DNA of 64,000 nucleotides from Streptomyces sp. TSRI0281 (GTDB lineage: Bacteria; Actinomycetota; Actinomycetes; Streptomycetales; Streptomycetaceae). The DNA lies in contig NZ_LWLE01000017.1 in assembly GCF_001905125.1 (NCBI RefSeq), forward strand, positions 49,704 to 113,703. The letters are read 5' to 3'. Position 1 is the first letter of the stretch. Each line of letters opens with the position of its first letter. The position numbers and the translations under genes were made by a program. The notes under the pieces are model-generated. The model was not told the origin of the DNA and did not search any database. It was given only the letters and a program-made list of their open reading frames with translations. Of this stretch, positions 19,277 through 31,000 are shown piece after piece.

Positions 19277-19316
19277 TGCGTGCGTGGGCCCGTGCATTGC
19301 GTGCGTGGGCCCGTGC
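19277..19316. repeat. 19-bp direct repeat, two copies
   Basis: TGCGTGCGTGGGCCCGTGC is present exactly at 19277-19295 and 19298-19316, just downstream of the surface-protein gene. No function seen. Apart from this repeat and the hairpin, 19157-19369 holds nothing I recognise. Confidence 0.75.
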
Positions 19317-19369
19317 GTTCGACGGTGCGTGAGTCCCGCTCACGCGATGTGTGGGACCGCGCCGGTCTC

Positions 19370-21082
19370 TCAGCCGGTGCAGGTGACCTTCAGCGCGGAT
19401 ATCGCGTGGTGCTCGTAGTTGTTGTCCTCGCCGCGGTCGTGCAGCTGCACCGAGAGCTTCTTGGCGTCCACCGCGAAGGTGCCCGGCACGTTGTACCAGG
19501 TGCCGCGACGCTCCTTCTGGCGGACGTAGTAGGAGCCGACCAGGTTGCTGGTCCGGGGCAGGAACCTGTCGTAGACGGTGTAGTAGCTCGGGTTGCCGCC
19601 CACCCGCACGATGTCGGAACTCCCGGGTACGTGGACAGAGATGCTGCACTTCCTGGCGCTGTCGGGCAGGTCGAACAGCCAGGTCGCCGATCCGCCCGAG
19701 TCCTTGGAGGAGCTGCCGGACATGGGCATGGAGAGGTACTTGCCGTCGCAGCCGTACCCTCCGAAGCCACCGGTGTGGGTGGCCCAGCCCTCCTTGCCGT
19801 CGCTGTAGTAGCCGGACTTCTGGAAGCGCTGGGTGTCACATTCCGGTCCGGACACCCCGCTGTACACCACGGCGGGCGCCGACTTGGGCACCGTACCGGC
19901 CGCGGGGGCCTTGGCCGGAGTCTTCGAGCTCTTGGGGTCGGGGGCCTTGTCGCCGGTTGTGCTCTTCGACGTCTTGTCGCCCTCGCCCTTGGTGCCCTTG
20001 TCCTTCGTCCCGGTGGAGCCGTCCGCGGACTTCCCGCCCACCCCGCTGTCGGCCCGGACGTCTCCTCCCCCGCCCGTGCCCGTGCCCTTGTCGAGCCGGG
20101 CCGGGGTCTTGCCCGGATCATCGCCGCCGGCCTGCCGCTTGCCCTCGGTACGGTCGGGATCGGTGCCCGGCACGTAGCCGCCGGCCCGGCCGTCCGCCTT
20201 CCAGGCCGCCGCCTCTTCCCGGCCCTTCGGCTTGGCCTCGTCCTTCTGGGCACCCGCCACGACGAACGGGGTCGCCAGAAGCAGCGCGCCGGCGAAGGCT
20301 GCCGCGACGACCATCGGGCGCGAGACACGGCCGGGGCGCTCCGGGGCACCGCCCTCAGCCGCCGAGGCCCCGCCGGGGGGACCTGAGGAGGCTGCGGCGA
20401 CCGCGGTCGCCGTGGCGGCAACGGTCGTTGTGGCGGAGGCGGTCGTTGTGGCGGAGGCGGTCGTTTCTGCGACGCCTGTCGTCGTCCCGGAGGCGGTCGC
20501 TGTCCCGGAGACGGAGGGCGCGCTCGCGGGGGTCGATGCCTCGGTGGCCGGTTCCGCCGGGGTCGATGCCGCGGTGGACAGGGGTGCCTTCGCTTCGGCC
20601 GGCTCCCCGGCGACGCTCTCCGCAGCACCCGATGAGGCGGAGGCGGAGGCGCTCCCCGAACCGGTGGTGGGCACCGCGGCGGCCTTGCCGGCCGTCGGCG
20701 CCGGCTCTTCCCGGGCTGCTGCCGCGCTCTCGCCGTCGGGTTGCTGCTCGGACCCGGAGGCGCCCCTGCCGATGGAGACTCCGGCCGCGTGCACCACTGC
20801 CGGGGTTTCCGCCGCGGGCTCGTCGGGCTTCTCCGGACCGGGTTTCGAGGCGGTCGGCGTCCTCGCGCCGCCGGTGTCCTTACCGCCGGTGATGCCGCCG
20901 TCGCCGCCCTCCGTCGATGTGGGGGACGGCGGCGAGGACGGGGCGCCTATGCTTCCCGGGGCTCCGGGGGACGCCTCGCTGTCGGGAGCCGGAGTGCCCA
21001 CGGCCTCACTCCGGTTGCGCGCGGGCTCGCTCTCCTCGGTGGATCGCACTCGCTTCACGGGTGAGCCCTCTTTCCCTGCCAT
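19370..21082 (-). CDS. Membrane-anchored surface protein with golvesin-like C-terminal domain
   Basis: A 570-residue protein in four parts. A long disordered, presumably cytoplasmic N-terminus (1-250) is rich in Glu, Pro, Ala, Ser and Thr with ASATTTASATTTV-type repeats. One transmembrane helix follows (about 255-278, MVVAAAFAGALLLATPFVVAG). Next is a charged Lys/Asp/Gly linker (280-420). The C-terminal beta domain (425-570) contains four Cys (ECDTQRF, GYGCDGK, RKCSISV, KVTCTG) and resembles golvesin-type adhesion domains (YTVYDRFLPR, GTWYNVPGTFAVD). The C-terminal domain should be outside the cell. The gene starts 73 bp after the giant toxin-like gene on the same strand, so it may be co-expressed. 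It could be an accessory, an adhesin or, less likely, an immunity factor. Function is inference. Confidence 0.7.
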   Translation of the reverse strand: MAGKEGSPVKRVRSTEESEPARNRSEAVGTPAPDSEASPGAPGSIGAPSSPPSPTSTEGGDGGITGGKDTGGARTPTASKPGPEKPDEPAAETPAVVHAAGVSIGRGASGSEQQPDGESAAAAREEPAPTAGKAAAVPTTGSGSASASASSGAAESVAGEPAEAKAPLSTAASTPAEPATEASTPASAPSVSGTATASGTTTGVAETTASATTTASATTTVAATATAVAAASSGPPGGASAAEGGAPERPGRVSRPMVVAAAFAGALLLATPFVVAGAQKDEAKPKGREEAAAWKADGRAGGYVPGTDPDRTEGKRQAGGDDPGKTPARLDKGTGTGGGGDVRADSGVGGKSADGSTGTKDKGTKGEGDKTSKSTTGDKAPDPKSSKTPAKAPAAGTVPKSAPAVVYSGVSGPECDTQRFQKSGYYSDGKEGWATHTGGFGGYGCDGKYLSMPMSGSSSKDSGGSATWLFDLPDSARKCSISVHVPGSSDIVRVGGNPSYYTVYDRFLPRTSNLVGSYYVRQKERRGTWYNVPGTFAVDAKKLSVQLHDRGEDNNYEHHAISALKVTCTG

Positions 21083-21155
21083 CGACTTTCCTCATCCTCT
21101 CGATCGCTCTACGGCGAGCTCAATTCCCGCCCGCACCATTACACATGACGACGTG

Positions 21156-22016
21156 TCACCTCTCGTAACTCTGGTTCTCGCTCTCCGCTGTCAGCCACTC
21201 GATGGCCTCGTGGAAATGCCTGCCCTGGCCCTGGAACCTGCCGTACTCGCCCCGTTGGAGGTTCCTCACCCCGAACTCCGCCTCCAGGTGCTCGTTGAGC
21301 ACCTGGAGCATGGGGAACGGCCCCGAGGACGCCGGGCCCGCCAGCTTCATCTCATCCGCCTCCTCAAGTCCGCGGATCTTGTCGGCGACCTTCACGATCA
21401 GCCGCTCGATGAACACCGAGTCCCGCTGCGCGGAAATGAAATGGTTGCCGTAGCCGCCGGTGTCGAGCAGGTGGTCGGCCACGGCGCGAATCTGCTGCGC
21501 GGTCGGCGGCCCGGTCGGCGGCACATAAGCGACACCTTCCAGCATCGCCTTCCGCTCCAGCGTGAGATTCAGACCCTCCACGTCACGGATGAGCGGGCCG
21601 AACACGGGCAGGTCATTCCGCCGGAGCCCCGGAGTGTTCCCGGCGGGGGCGAGGTCGATCGTCCCGGGGCCCAGGTCCACATCGGCGTACACCCCGCCAT
21701 ACGTCTTGAGGATGCTGTAGCGGGCGAGGTCGGAGGCGAACGGGTACGCGCCGCCCGCACTGGCCACCCCGAAAGACTCCGCCAGGCGCGGGTCGATGAC
21801 GGAATCGATCTGCATCCGCGTCAGCCCCGTCGTGGTCCGGATCCTGAGCAGGGTGGTCCTGCTCAGCTTCGTGTTGCCGTCCGTCCACAGGTTGGTGTTC
21901 CAACCGGCGCTGCGGGCCGCGCGGACCCACGCGAAGATGTTGGTGAGCGCGGCCGTGGGCATGTCGCCGCCGAGCCAGACGAAATGGATCTCTCGCGGGA
22001 CGGGGGGAGCGACCGG
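21156..22016 (-). other. Domain: glycosyltransferase GT3 (residues about 5640-5925)
   Basis: The C-terminal domain begins at VPREIHFVWLGGDM (W5653) and has SDLARYSILKTYGGVY followed by DVD (5751-5753). The Arg lies 13 residues before the first Asp, as in clostridial TcdB (R273/D286). The domain ends the protein. Confidence 0.8.
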
Positions 22017-25000
22017 GGCGTCGGTCGCGAGCGCGTCGAACTGAACGCGCAGATTCTCCAGATAGCCCGGCGGAACGTCCGACGCCCCCAACCGGTCCAG
22101 GAGCAGGTGTACGGCGTCGTAGTCGCCCCGCGCGAGCGAGGTGAAGACGTACTTGCGCACCGATTCCTCGTCGTGGGCGCGCAGGAGCTGCGGGGCCACG
22201 CCGTCCTCCCGGTAGGAGATGTCCAGGGACGGTTCGGGCGGCGGCTCGGCGGATGCGTCGTGGTCCGGCTGCGGTGGTACGGGCGCCGTCTGCTCGGTCT
22301 GCGGCCCGCCCGGCGCCTGGTCGTCGGACGTCGTCTGCGCCTCCCCCTGCTCCGTGCTGCTCTGCGGGGCGGTGTTGAGGGCTTCGAAGATCATGTCCGA
22401 GTACGTGGGAGCGGGCTGGTCGGCCCGCTTCGGGACGGGTGCCACGGCGGGGCCGGATTCGAGGGACTCCCCCGCCGTGATCCACTGACCGCGGTGGTGG
22501 GTGACCGGGTCCGCGAGCAGACCCAGGACTCCGGTGGCACCGTCGGCCCCGGTCGCCGGGCGCGCGTGACCGACCTCGACGTCGGGGGCGTACCAGAGAC
22601 GTCCGGGCAGGGCGTGTGCCGCGTCCCTCGCGATGCTCCCGCCGTCGGTGGGCCGGGGCTTCCCGGTGTCGCAGGCGACCAGCACGACCGGAGCCGGGGG
22701 TTGCGCGGGGTCCCTCAGTGTCTCCATGAAACGCGCGAACTGGGCGCCGTCGACCTCCAGCGGTGTTTCGCCCACCACATGGAGTTCGATGCCGTCCACG
22801 GTGGCGTGCGCGTCGAAGAACAGCGGCGTGAGCGGATTCGGCGCCTCCTTCGTCGGCGCGCCGGTCTGCCAGGGGACCTCGCCGCTCGGGGAGGTTTCGT
22901 CGGTGTGGGGGACGTAGGTCCCGTCGTCCGCGGCCCGGTAGTGCGCGAACAGGTTCTCGTCCGAGCGGTAGGTGGCGTAGAAGTCCTTGCGGGGGGCCCA
23001 TTGCTCCGGGGTGTGCGAGGCGTAACCCAGTGTCCTGCCGTCGGCACCACGGATCAGCTGGAGTCCCTCGTAGACCTGGCCGTAGGTGACCCTGCGCCCG
23101 TCCCTGCCCGTGAGCACGGCGTCCGGCGTCGGGTTGGCGGCGGGCCGTGCGAGCAGCGATTCGGTCGAGGGCGAGGATAGGGGCCCATGCGTGGCGGAGA
23201 GCGCGTCGCCTGCCGAGAGGGTGGCCGGGCTGTTGGTGAGGAATCCCGGTGCTCCGGAGAAGGAGCCGCCGCCGCTGCTGCCTCGGCCTCCGCCGCCCGT
23301 GGGATTGCCCCGGAGTGTGCCGGCGAATTTCTTCAGCTTCTCCCGCACCGTGGCGGTGCGCTCGACGGGCGGCGGTGCCGGATCAGCATCGTCCGAGCCG
23401 GTCAGGGACGCCGTTTCCTGGTTCGCGCTCTCCGCGGTCACCCAGGTCAGATCGATCCAGGTGTCGCGGGCCGCGTCCGTGGGGCTGAACCTGCGTGATC
23501 CCCTCACTGTGGTCGTCGGCTGGGAGGGGTTCTCCCTCACCCACTTGCGGTTGTAGTCGTTCATCTTCGTGTCGATGAACACCGGCCCGGTGATGCTGGC
23601 CACGTCCCGCCTCTTGATCTCCCCTTCCTTCACCGCCCGTTGTTCCGGTGACAGGGATCCCAGATCCACAAGGTTCTTGAGCAGGTATTTGAGGAAGGGG
23701 TTGCGGGCGTGGGCGGCGATCAGAGCGTTGTTGAACTCCCCCGTGGCGTAGCAGTCCACGGCCGCGGCGCGGATGGCCTCCGCGGTCAGCGGTTGTTCCG
23801 GCTCCCCTGTCGCGGCGGTGCCGATTCGCGCGCGCACGCTGCTCTCATCCCTCAAGCGGGGCCCGAACATGGGCAGGGCATCGTCGACGGGCATCCGCAC
23901 GCCGTCGCGTGGCAGGTCGACCCCGCCGGGCGCCAGGTCGACGTCCAGGTACACACCGCCCTGCTCGTAGAGGATCGCGTACCGGGCGGCGTCCGAGGCC
24001 ATCGCGAAGCTTCTGTGCTTCTGACCTTCCCCGTAGAGGACCCGCGCCTTCGACAACGGGTCCTTGGAGAGCGCGTTGTGCCACTTCTTCTCGAACAGTG
24101 AGGCGATGGAAGCGTTCACGACCGATCCGCCCCCCGCGAGCCTGTCCAGGAATTGGCGGTTGTTGGCTGCGCCGTTCTCGTCGGTCCAGATCCTCATCTC
24201 CCAGCCGGACTCCCGGGCCTTGACCGCCCACGTCCGCAGGTTCGTCCGTGCGGCGGGCGTCATTACCGGGCCCATCCAGATGAAGTTGAGCTTCTTGGGA
24301 ATGGGCAGGGCCTCGCCCGTGCCGCCGCCCAGGCGCAGCACGCCGGGGTCGGACGGCGGCTGACCTTCGGACGGGGTGTTGAGCAGGAGTTTGTCCGCAC
24401 CGTGCTGGGCATCCGAGGTGTCGGTGGCGTTCGGGGCGACCAGGGTCTCGTCCCCCGCCGTCCGGTCCGGGCGCGTGAGCCCGGATCCCGCGTCGGCCAT
24501 CCCGCCCGCGGTCACCCACTGGCCCTGTCGTTGCGTGGCGGGGTCCGCGAGCAGCGCCAGCACTCCCGTGGCTCCGTTCTCACCCGTCGCGCTCGCCTTC
24601 GACGCATGGCCGACCGGGACATCGGGTGCGTACCAACGCCGTCCGGGCACGGTCTGTGCCGCGTCCGCGAGGACGCTTCCGCCGTCCGCCGCCCGGGGGC
24701 TGGCGGTGTCGCAGGCGACCAGCACCACCGGGGCGGGGGGCTGCGACGGGTCCGTCAACGTCTCCATGAAGCGCGCGAACTGGGCGCCGTCGACGACCAG
24801 CGGTAGCTCACCGCGGATCTGGAGCTTGACCCCGTCGCGGGAACCGTGCGCGTCGAAGAAGAGCGGCTTGGGGGCCTGCTGCCCGGGAGGGGTGCTCGTG
24901 TCGGAGTGCCACGGAACGGTACGGGGCGACGATTCGTCGTCGGCCACCGGAGCGAATTTTCCGCCGTCCGTCTTCCGGTAGGTCGCGAAGGACGTCTCGT

Positions 25001-28000
25001 CGGCGCGGTACTTGGCGTAGAAGTCCTTGCGGGGGGCCCAGTCCGTGTCGCTGTGCGACGCGTATCCGATGGTCTTACCGGAGGCGTCGCGGATCGTCCG
25101 CAGGCTCTCGTGCACACGCTCGTACGAAACCGTCCTGCCGTCCTTGCCGACCAGCTCGCCCTTCGGCTTCCCGCCCTGCACGGGTCGCTCCGACGAGGCG
25201 TCGATGCCGGTCAGCAGCGTGCCCTCGTTCGGCAGCAGCGCCGGGCGCGAGCGGAACGTACCGCTTCCCCACCGGCTCGGGTGTCTGACCGTCTCGGCCA
25301 GGCGCCTGAGGGTTCCCTGCCGGGACAGCACGGACGTCGTCCCGGGGACTTCCAGGTTCTCGCTCTCGGGCGTCAGCCAGTCCAGCCGCGTCCAGTCCTC
25401 CCAGTCGGCTGCCCGGATACGGAATTGGGACAGCGGCCGCCGGAAAGTGTATTCCGTGTCTTCGTCGCTCCGAAGCGGCTTGGTGTGCTCGTCGAACTGC
25501 CGCGAGATAAAACCCGGACCCGTATGCCCGGCCACGTTCTTCGACACCATGGCCGCTTTGAGGAGACCGCGGACATACGCGTTCTCGTCCTTGAGATCCG
25601 GCAGGTCATCCAGGACCCGCTTCATGAAAGGACTCTCGGGATGAGCGACGATGAACTGATTCCCGAACAGCCCCTCTTCGTACGCCTTGACGGCGGCTTC
25701 CTGAACGCGGCCCGCCACGGGGGCGTCATCGGCGAGTCCGAGCACCTTTCGCACGCTCTCCATGTTCTGCAGCATCGGCCCGAACATCGGCAGGGTGTCG
25801 CCTCCCTTCGGCAGCAGGACGCCCTCGGGACGCAGCACCACGGCTCCGGGGCCCAGGTCCACATCGAGGTACACCCCGCCGTGCTTGTAGAGGAGGGCGT
25901 ACCTGGCGACGTCGGAAGCCATCGCGAAGCTGTCCTTCTTCAGCGCGGCGACGTGCAGGTCGTGCGCCTTGGCCGGTATCCGCTCCCCGCCGAAACTCTT
26001 GTCCTTGGCGAACAGGTCCTTGACCGACCTGTGCTGGACGGTTGTGGAGTCCGTGAAGCCCTTGAGGAATTCCTTGTTGTTCTTCCTTCCGTCTTCGTCG
26101 GTCCAGATCGACAGCTTCCAATCGGCCTCTCGCGCCTTTTCCGCCCAGGCCTGAAGATTGCTGCGGGCGGCCTCTTTCAGTACGCCGCCCTGCCAGACGA
26201 AATTGAGCTCCTTGGGAACCGCGGTGGGCCTTTCGCTGCCGGCTCCCACGTAGAAGGTGGGACCGGTGGGAGCCGTCGCGCGGACCGCGGCGGGCTCGAC
26301 GCTCTCGGTCAGGACCGGGTCGGTGTGCTGCTGCGTGATCTCCGGGTAGGCGTTGAGCAGCAGGTCCTGTGTCGCGAGGGGGACCGCGGCCCGGTACCGG
26401 TCGTCGGCGAGGTGCAGTACAACACCCGACCGTGTGTTCCCGGCCGCGTCCGTCCCCGGTGCGGCGAACGTCAGATGGCTCAGGTCCGGCTGGACCACCG
26501 TCACGGGAACGCCGAGCACCCGGGCCGCGAGCAGCGCCGCGAGGTCGCCCGCGGAGTGGTTCCAGCCGGTGTCCTTGCGGTCACCGATCTGCCCGTCGCC
26601 CGGCCGCAGCAGTGTCGTACGGGCAAGCTCCAGGCGCTGTACGGGGGTCAGCCGGGCGGCCACGGTGTCCGGGAGGCGTCCGCGCGAGTCGGCGTGCTCG
26701 GCGGCTTCCGCCGCGCTGAGCACGATGGCCGCGTCGGCCAGTTCCTGTGCGGTGAACCGCTCCTGGGGGTCGATCGCGAGGAATTCCGCGAGTTCCTCGC
26801 CGTCCTTCATCAGCCGGTCGGCGAGCCGTTGCCTCAGATGCCCGACGTCCTCGGCGGAGAGTTTCCTGCCCGGTCCGTGGAGGCCCAGCTCGGCGAGGAG
26901 TCGGGGATGCGCGCGGTCGACGGCGTCGAGGAGGGAGCGGTGGAAACTCGTACCGGTGTCGAGGTGAGCGGGCCCGGTGGAGGGCGGCTCCACGAGCTGG
27001 AGGACGCGGCCGTCCGGTGCCTTCAGACCGGCCGGCCGGCCCTGCGCGTCCTCCCCCTGGGCGACGTACGGCTCGGGGGCGGACTTCACGGCGGACGGAC
27101 GGACGTAACCCTCGGGTTCCGGTGCGGGGTGCCAGGGCGTCACGCCCCGTGTCCCGGTGGCGCTTCCTTCCGCCCGCGGCCCCCGGAGTCCGCGGGTGGA
27201 CGCGTCCACCGCTTCGAAGTTCGCCTGGACGAGGGCGAGTTCACGGAAATCGGCCGTCAGCCGGGCGACCGCCCGGTCGTAGGCCGACCGGGCGTCCCGT
27301 GCCGCGTTCAGGTGCTTGCGGGCCTCTTCCTCGTTCCGTGACTTCCCGGCCCGCCGCTCGTGCATCGCGACGGTGTCGAGGTCGGCCTGCCCGGCGGCCG
27401 GCACGGCCTCCAGCGACGACCGGTAGGCGGCGTCCGCCGTCCGCAGGCGCTGCGCCCAGCCCGCCGCCTTGATCTGTTCGCGGCGTACGGCGTCCGTGTC
27501 CGACAGCGGCGCGGCATCGTCGAGCCAGACCCCCGTGCGGGCGAGGACATCCTCCCGCGGGACGAGGCCCGGCAGTTCGGTGAGGCCGGTCGTGGCCGGG
27601 GCGTCGAGCGACGCCGGGCCCTCCTGGGACGCCTGGCCCTCCTGGGACGCCTGGCCTCCGAGGGATTCCAGTGCTGCCAGGGCTTCGGTGAGCGGCGGAT
27701 AGCCGACGGCGGCGACCGGGGTCTCCACCGCGTCGACGGCCGCATCGACGGCGGGCGGCTCGCTCCAGGGGACCGGCGGCGTGCCGGTGGGGCGGGCGCC
27801 GGTGACCGTGTAGTGGTCGACGGCCTTCCAGGCGGCCTCGGAGGCTCCCGCGAGGTGCCGCTCGGCGGTCGCGAGGACGCGGCGCCGGTTGGCGAGGTCC
27901 TGCTGGGCTTCGGCGTACCGGGACTGTGCCGTGGCGAGCCGCTGCCGCGCCGCGGTCACGTCCGGGCCGGTGGGAGCCGGTGTCTCCAGAAGGCGCCGCA

Positions 28001-31000
28001 ACTCCGTGTGGAGCGAGGAGACCTCGCTGCCGAGTGCGCGCAGGCGCCGTTCGGTGCCCTCCGCCTCCGTGGCGGCCTCGGTGTACTTCTTGGTCTGCTT
28101 CTTGACGGTGGCCGCGGCGGCCTCGACCTCGGGCGGCAGCAGTCCGTGCTCCCGGGCGACGTCGAACGACACCCACATCGTCACTCCGTCCCGCACCGTG
28201 TGCTCGACGGTGACCGGCGGCCTGGATCCGGGCCTGAGCGCCGGCGGGACGACCGGCAGGTCCGCGATGCGGTGCGAGGCTTTCGCGGTCTGCAGTACGT
28301 GCAGGGGCGCCTGGATGAGCACCGCGCCACCGGCGAACGGCTTGAGCGTGGTCAGCGCGGAGGTCCGGCGGTCGGCGGCACCACCCGCAGCGTCGGAGTC
28401 CGTCCAGCCCGGCACACTCGCCGTGGACTGGACCAGGGGCTGCGTCTCGAAGGCCGGTCCCGCGGTCATCGCCGGCGCGTGCGATTCGGTGGTGTCACCG
28501 GTATAGGTGTCGTTGTCCATGGTCCGCCGACTGCCGCCGAGTCCCGCGCCCGGGTCCACCGCCAGCAGCCGGGCCCGGGACAGATCGACGTCGGCGGAGA
28601 TCTTCAGCGTCGCGTCCGTCCCGCCGATCGTCGACGTGGTGTCGTGCAGCGTGACGGTCAGGCCGTCGCGGATCATCTGCGGAAGGTAGGCGCTCAGCAC
28701 ATCGGTGCTGATGCCTCCCTTCAGGACCTCACCGGCGGCTGTGCCGGGCCGCGTCAACACCGTCCTGCGCACATAGCGGCCGTTCCCGTCGGTGGGCATC
28801 ACCGTCGCGGCGTCGGTCGTGGTGCCACGGCCCTTGACGGCGAGGTCGACGGCGTACGCCGCGGCGTCGCGAAGGACGGTGATGCCGCCGACGGTGGTGA
28901 CGACGACACTCTCCGGGCCGGTGTCGAACAGTTTCCGGCCCGCCTCGTTCCGCTGCCGGAGCGGCACGGCCTGCTGCTGATCGGGAGGAAGCAGCACCGG
29001 GCGGGCGGGCTCCCGGGGCGTGCCGACCGCCTGCGACAGAGGCTGCTTCGGTACCGTCTTCCGCTGTTCGGCCGTCTGCTGTTCGGCTGTCCGCTGCTCG
29101 GCTGTCCGTTGCTCGGCCGTCCGCCCTTCCGTGCTCTGCGGTCGGGCGAGGCTCAGCGGCAGCACCACCTCGGCATCACCGACGGGGTACGTGTGGCGCA
29201 CCACGGTCCCGTCCGGCAACTCCAGCGTGAAGGTGGCGCTGAACCTCGTACGGCCGGTCACCACCGGCCCCTCGAAGGCCACCTGGGCGCTCACGGCGTC
29301 GGTGACCGCGTGCGCCAGGGAGGACGAGCGGGTGGACCCGACGCGGTCGTCGAGGGTGAAGCCACCGCTCCGCAGACCCGGGCGGTCCCAGATGGTGGGC
29401 ACCTCTCCGAGCCGGTATCCGGCCTCGTACCCGCGCGCCAGCTTCTCCGTGACCGTCTCCCCCGTGGACGTGGGCCGGGTGATCGTGGGCTTCACGTCGT
29501 GGCGCAGCGCACCGGGGGTGAAGCCGTCCCGGGTCAGGGTCATGGTGAGGCTGGCGTCCTTGGCCGGTCCGATCTTGTTCCGGGCCAGGCGCAGGGACGT
29601 GCCGCCGTTCTCCATACCCGACTGCAGAGCGCGGATGCCGGACGGCGACAGGGTGGTCATCTGCCGTGCCAGGCCGCCGAGCTGGTCGGCCAGCAGGCTC
29701 TTGGGCCCGAGCCAGCTCTTGTGCTGGGGCAGGGTTTCCAGCAGCCGGTTCGTGAACTCGCGGATCGCTTGGGACATATCGATGCGGCCGACGGTGAGCG
29801 TGGCGTGCGGGGCCGCCTCGACGGCGGTGTAGAGCTGCTGGGGCGGCGGAGCGGTGAGACCGTCGTCGAAGAGACCGGCCTTCCGCGCCTCGGCGAGCGG
29901 CATCCACACGAGCAGGCCGTCGGGGATCTCCACGACCCGGCCCTGGGGCGGCCGTCCGCGCATCGCCTCCATGGGTGCCTGGAGCAGACCGGACGGCTGG
30001 GAGCGGGCCGCGAGGTGCCAGGCCACATCGGCGCCGACCAGGACCATCGGGCCGGTGTACTGGACCGTGTGGGCGGGGTTCGCCGAGAAGGTCTCCGCCG
30101 TGGTCGCGGTGCTGGTGCGCTGGTAGGGCGACGCGGTGAGTCCGTAGGTGCCGGCGGTCTGGAGCGCGTCGGTGTGCTTGGCCCGGAAGGCCAGCAGGGT
30201 CGAGATGGTGTGACTGCGGACGTGGGCGACCGAGTGCCCCGCCCCGCTGGTGCCCGAGCCGACGTTGGACAGCGCGAGGTCGCTGGAGTCGACGACGGCG
30301 AGCACGCGCGTCCCGCGCACCTGGGGCCAGGCGCTGACCGACGCGGTGATGTCGGTGACGGCCGTCCTTCCGAACAGGTCGCTGATGTGCTTGCCCGTCT
30401 GCGCCGCGTCGCTGAAGTCCGCTTCGTTGCGGCCGGAGGTGAACGCCTCGGCCAGGGCGACGGAGGCGGGGGTCCCGTCGGTTCCGTAGATCCAGGAGTT
30501 GCCGGAGACGGCGGCGAGCAGTTCCTTGAGGTGGTGCAGCACGACCTCGGGGGAAGTGACGTTCTGCACGGAGTGCAGCCCGTCGAAGAGGGCGTGGGGC
30601 GTCCAGTGATCCGTGGAGACGGGTTTCCCGGAGGAGAGCAGGTCGGCCAGAGCCGGGTCCATCGGCACGGGCACCGGCGCCAGGACCGTTTCCGGCCTGT
30701 TGACGGGCAGGTCGGGGACGACGGACAGCGACGCGGGTACGGCGAGGGTGACACGGCCGGTGAGGGGAGCCTGAGCCGTCTGTCCGTCGCCGTGCCCGGT
30801 GCCCAGGACATCGACGCGCCCGGCGGCCTGCTTCACGAACCACCGGGTGCTGAGCAGCTCGCCGGTCATGGTCCGCGCGATCTGCCGCGGCCGGGTGAAA
30901 CTGGTGGCGTGGGCCGTGAAGGCCAGGTCGTAGGACCACAGGTGCTGCGCCCCGGAACTGGTGATGCCGCCGTCCGGGGTCAGCGTCGGACCGTACGTCA

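Noticed and set aside
19370..21082. Translation initiation factor IF-2 type label for the Pro/Ala-rich protein
   Set aside because: Similarity would come only from the low-complexity N-terminus; there is no GTPase domain.
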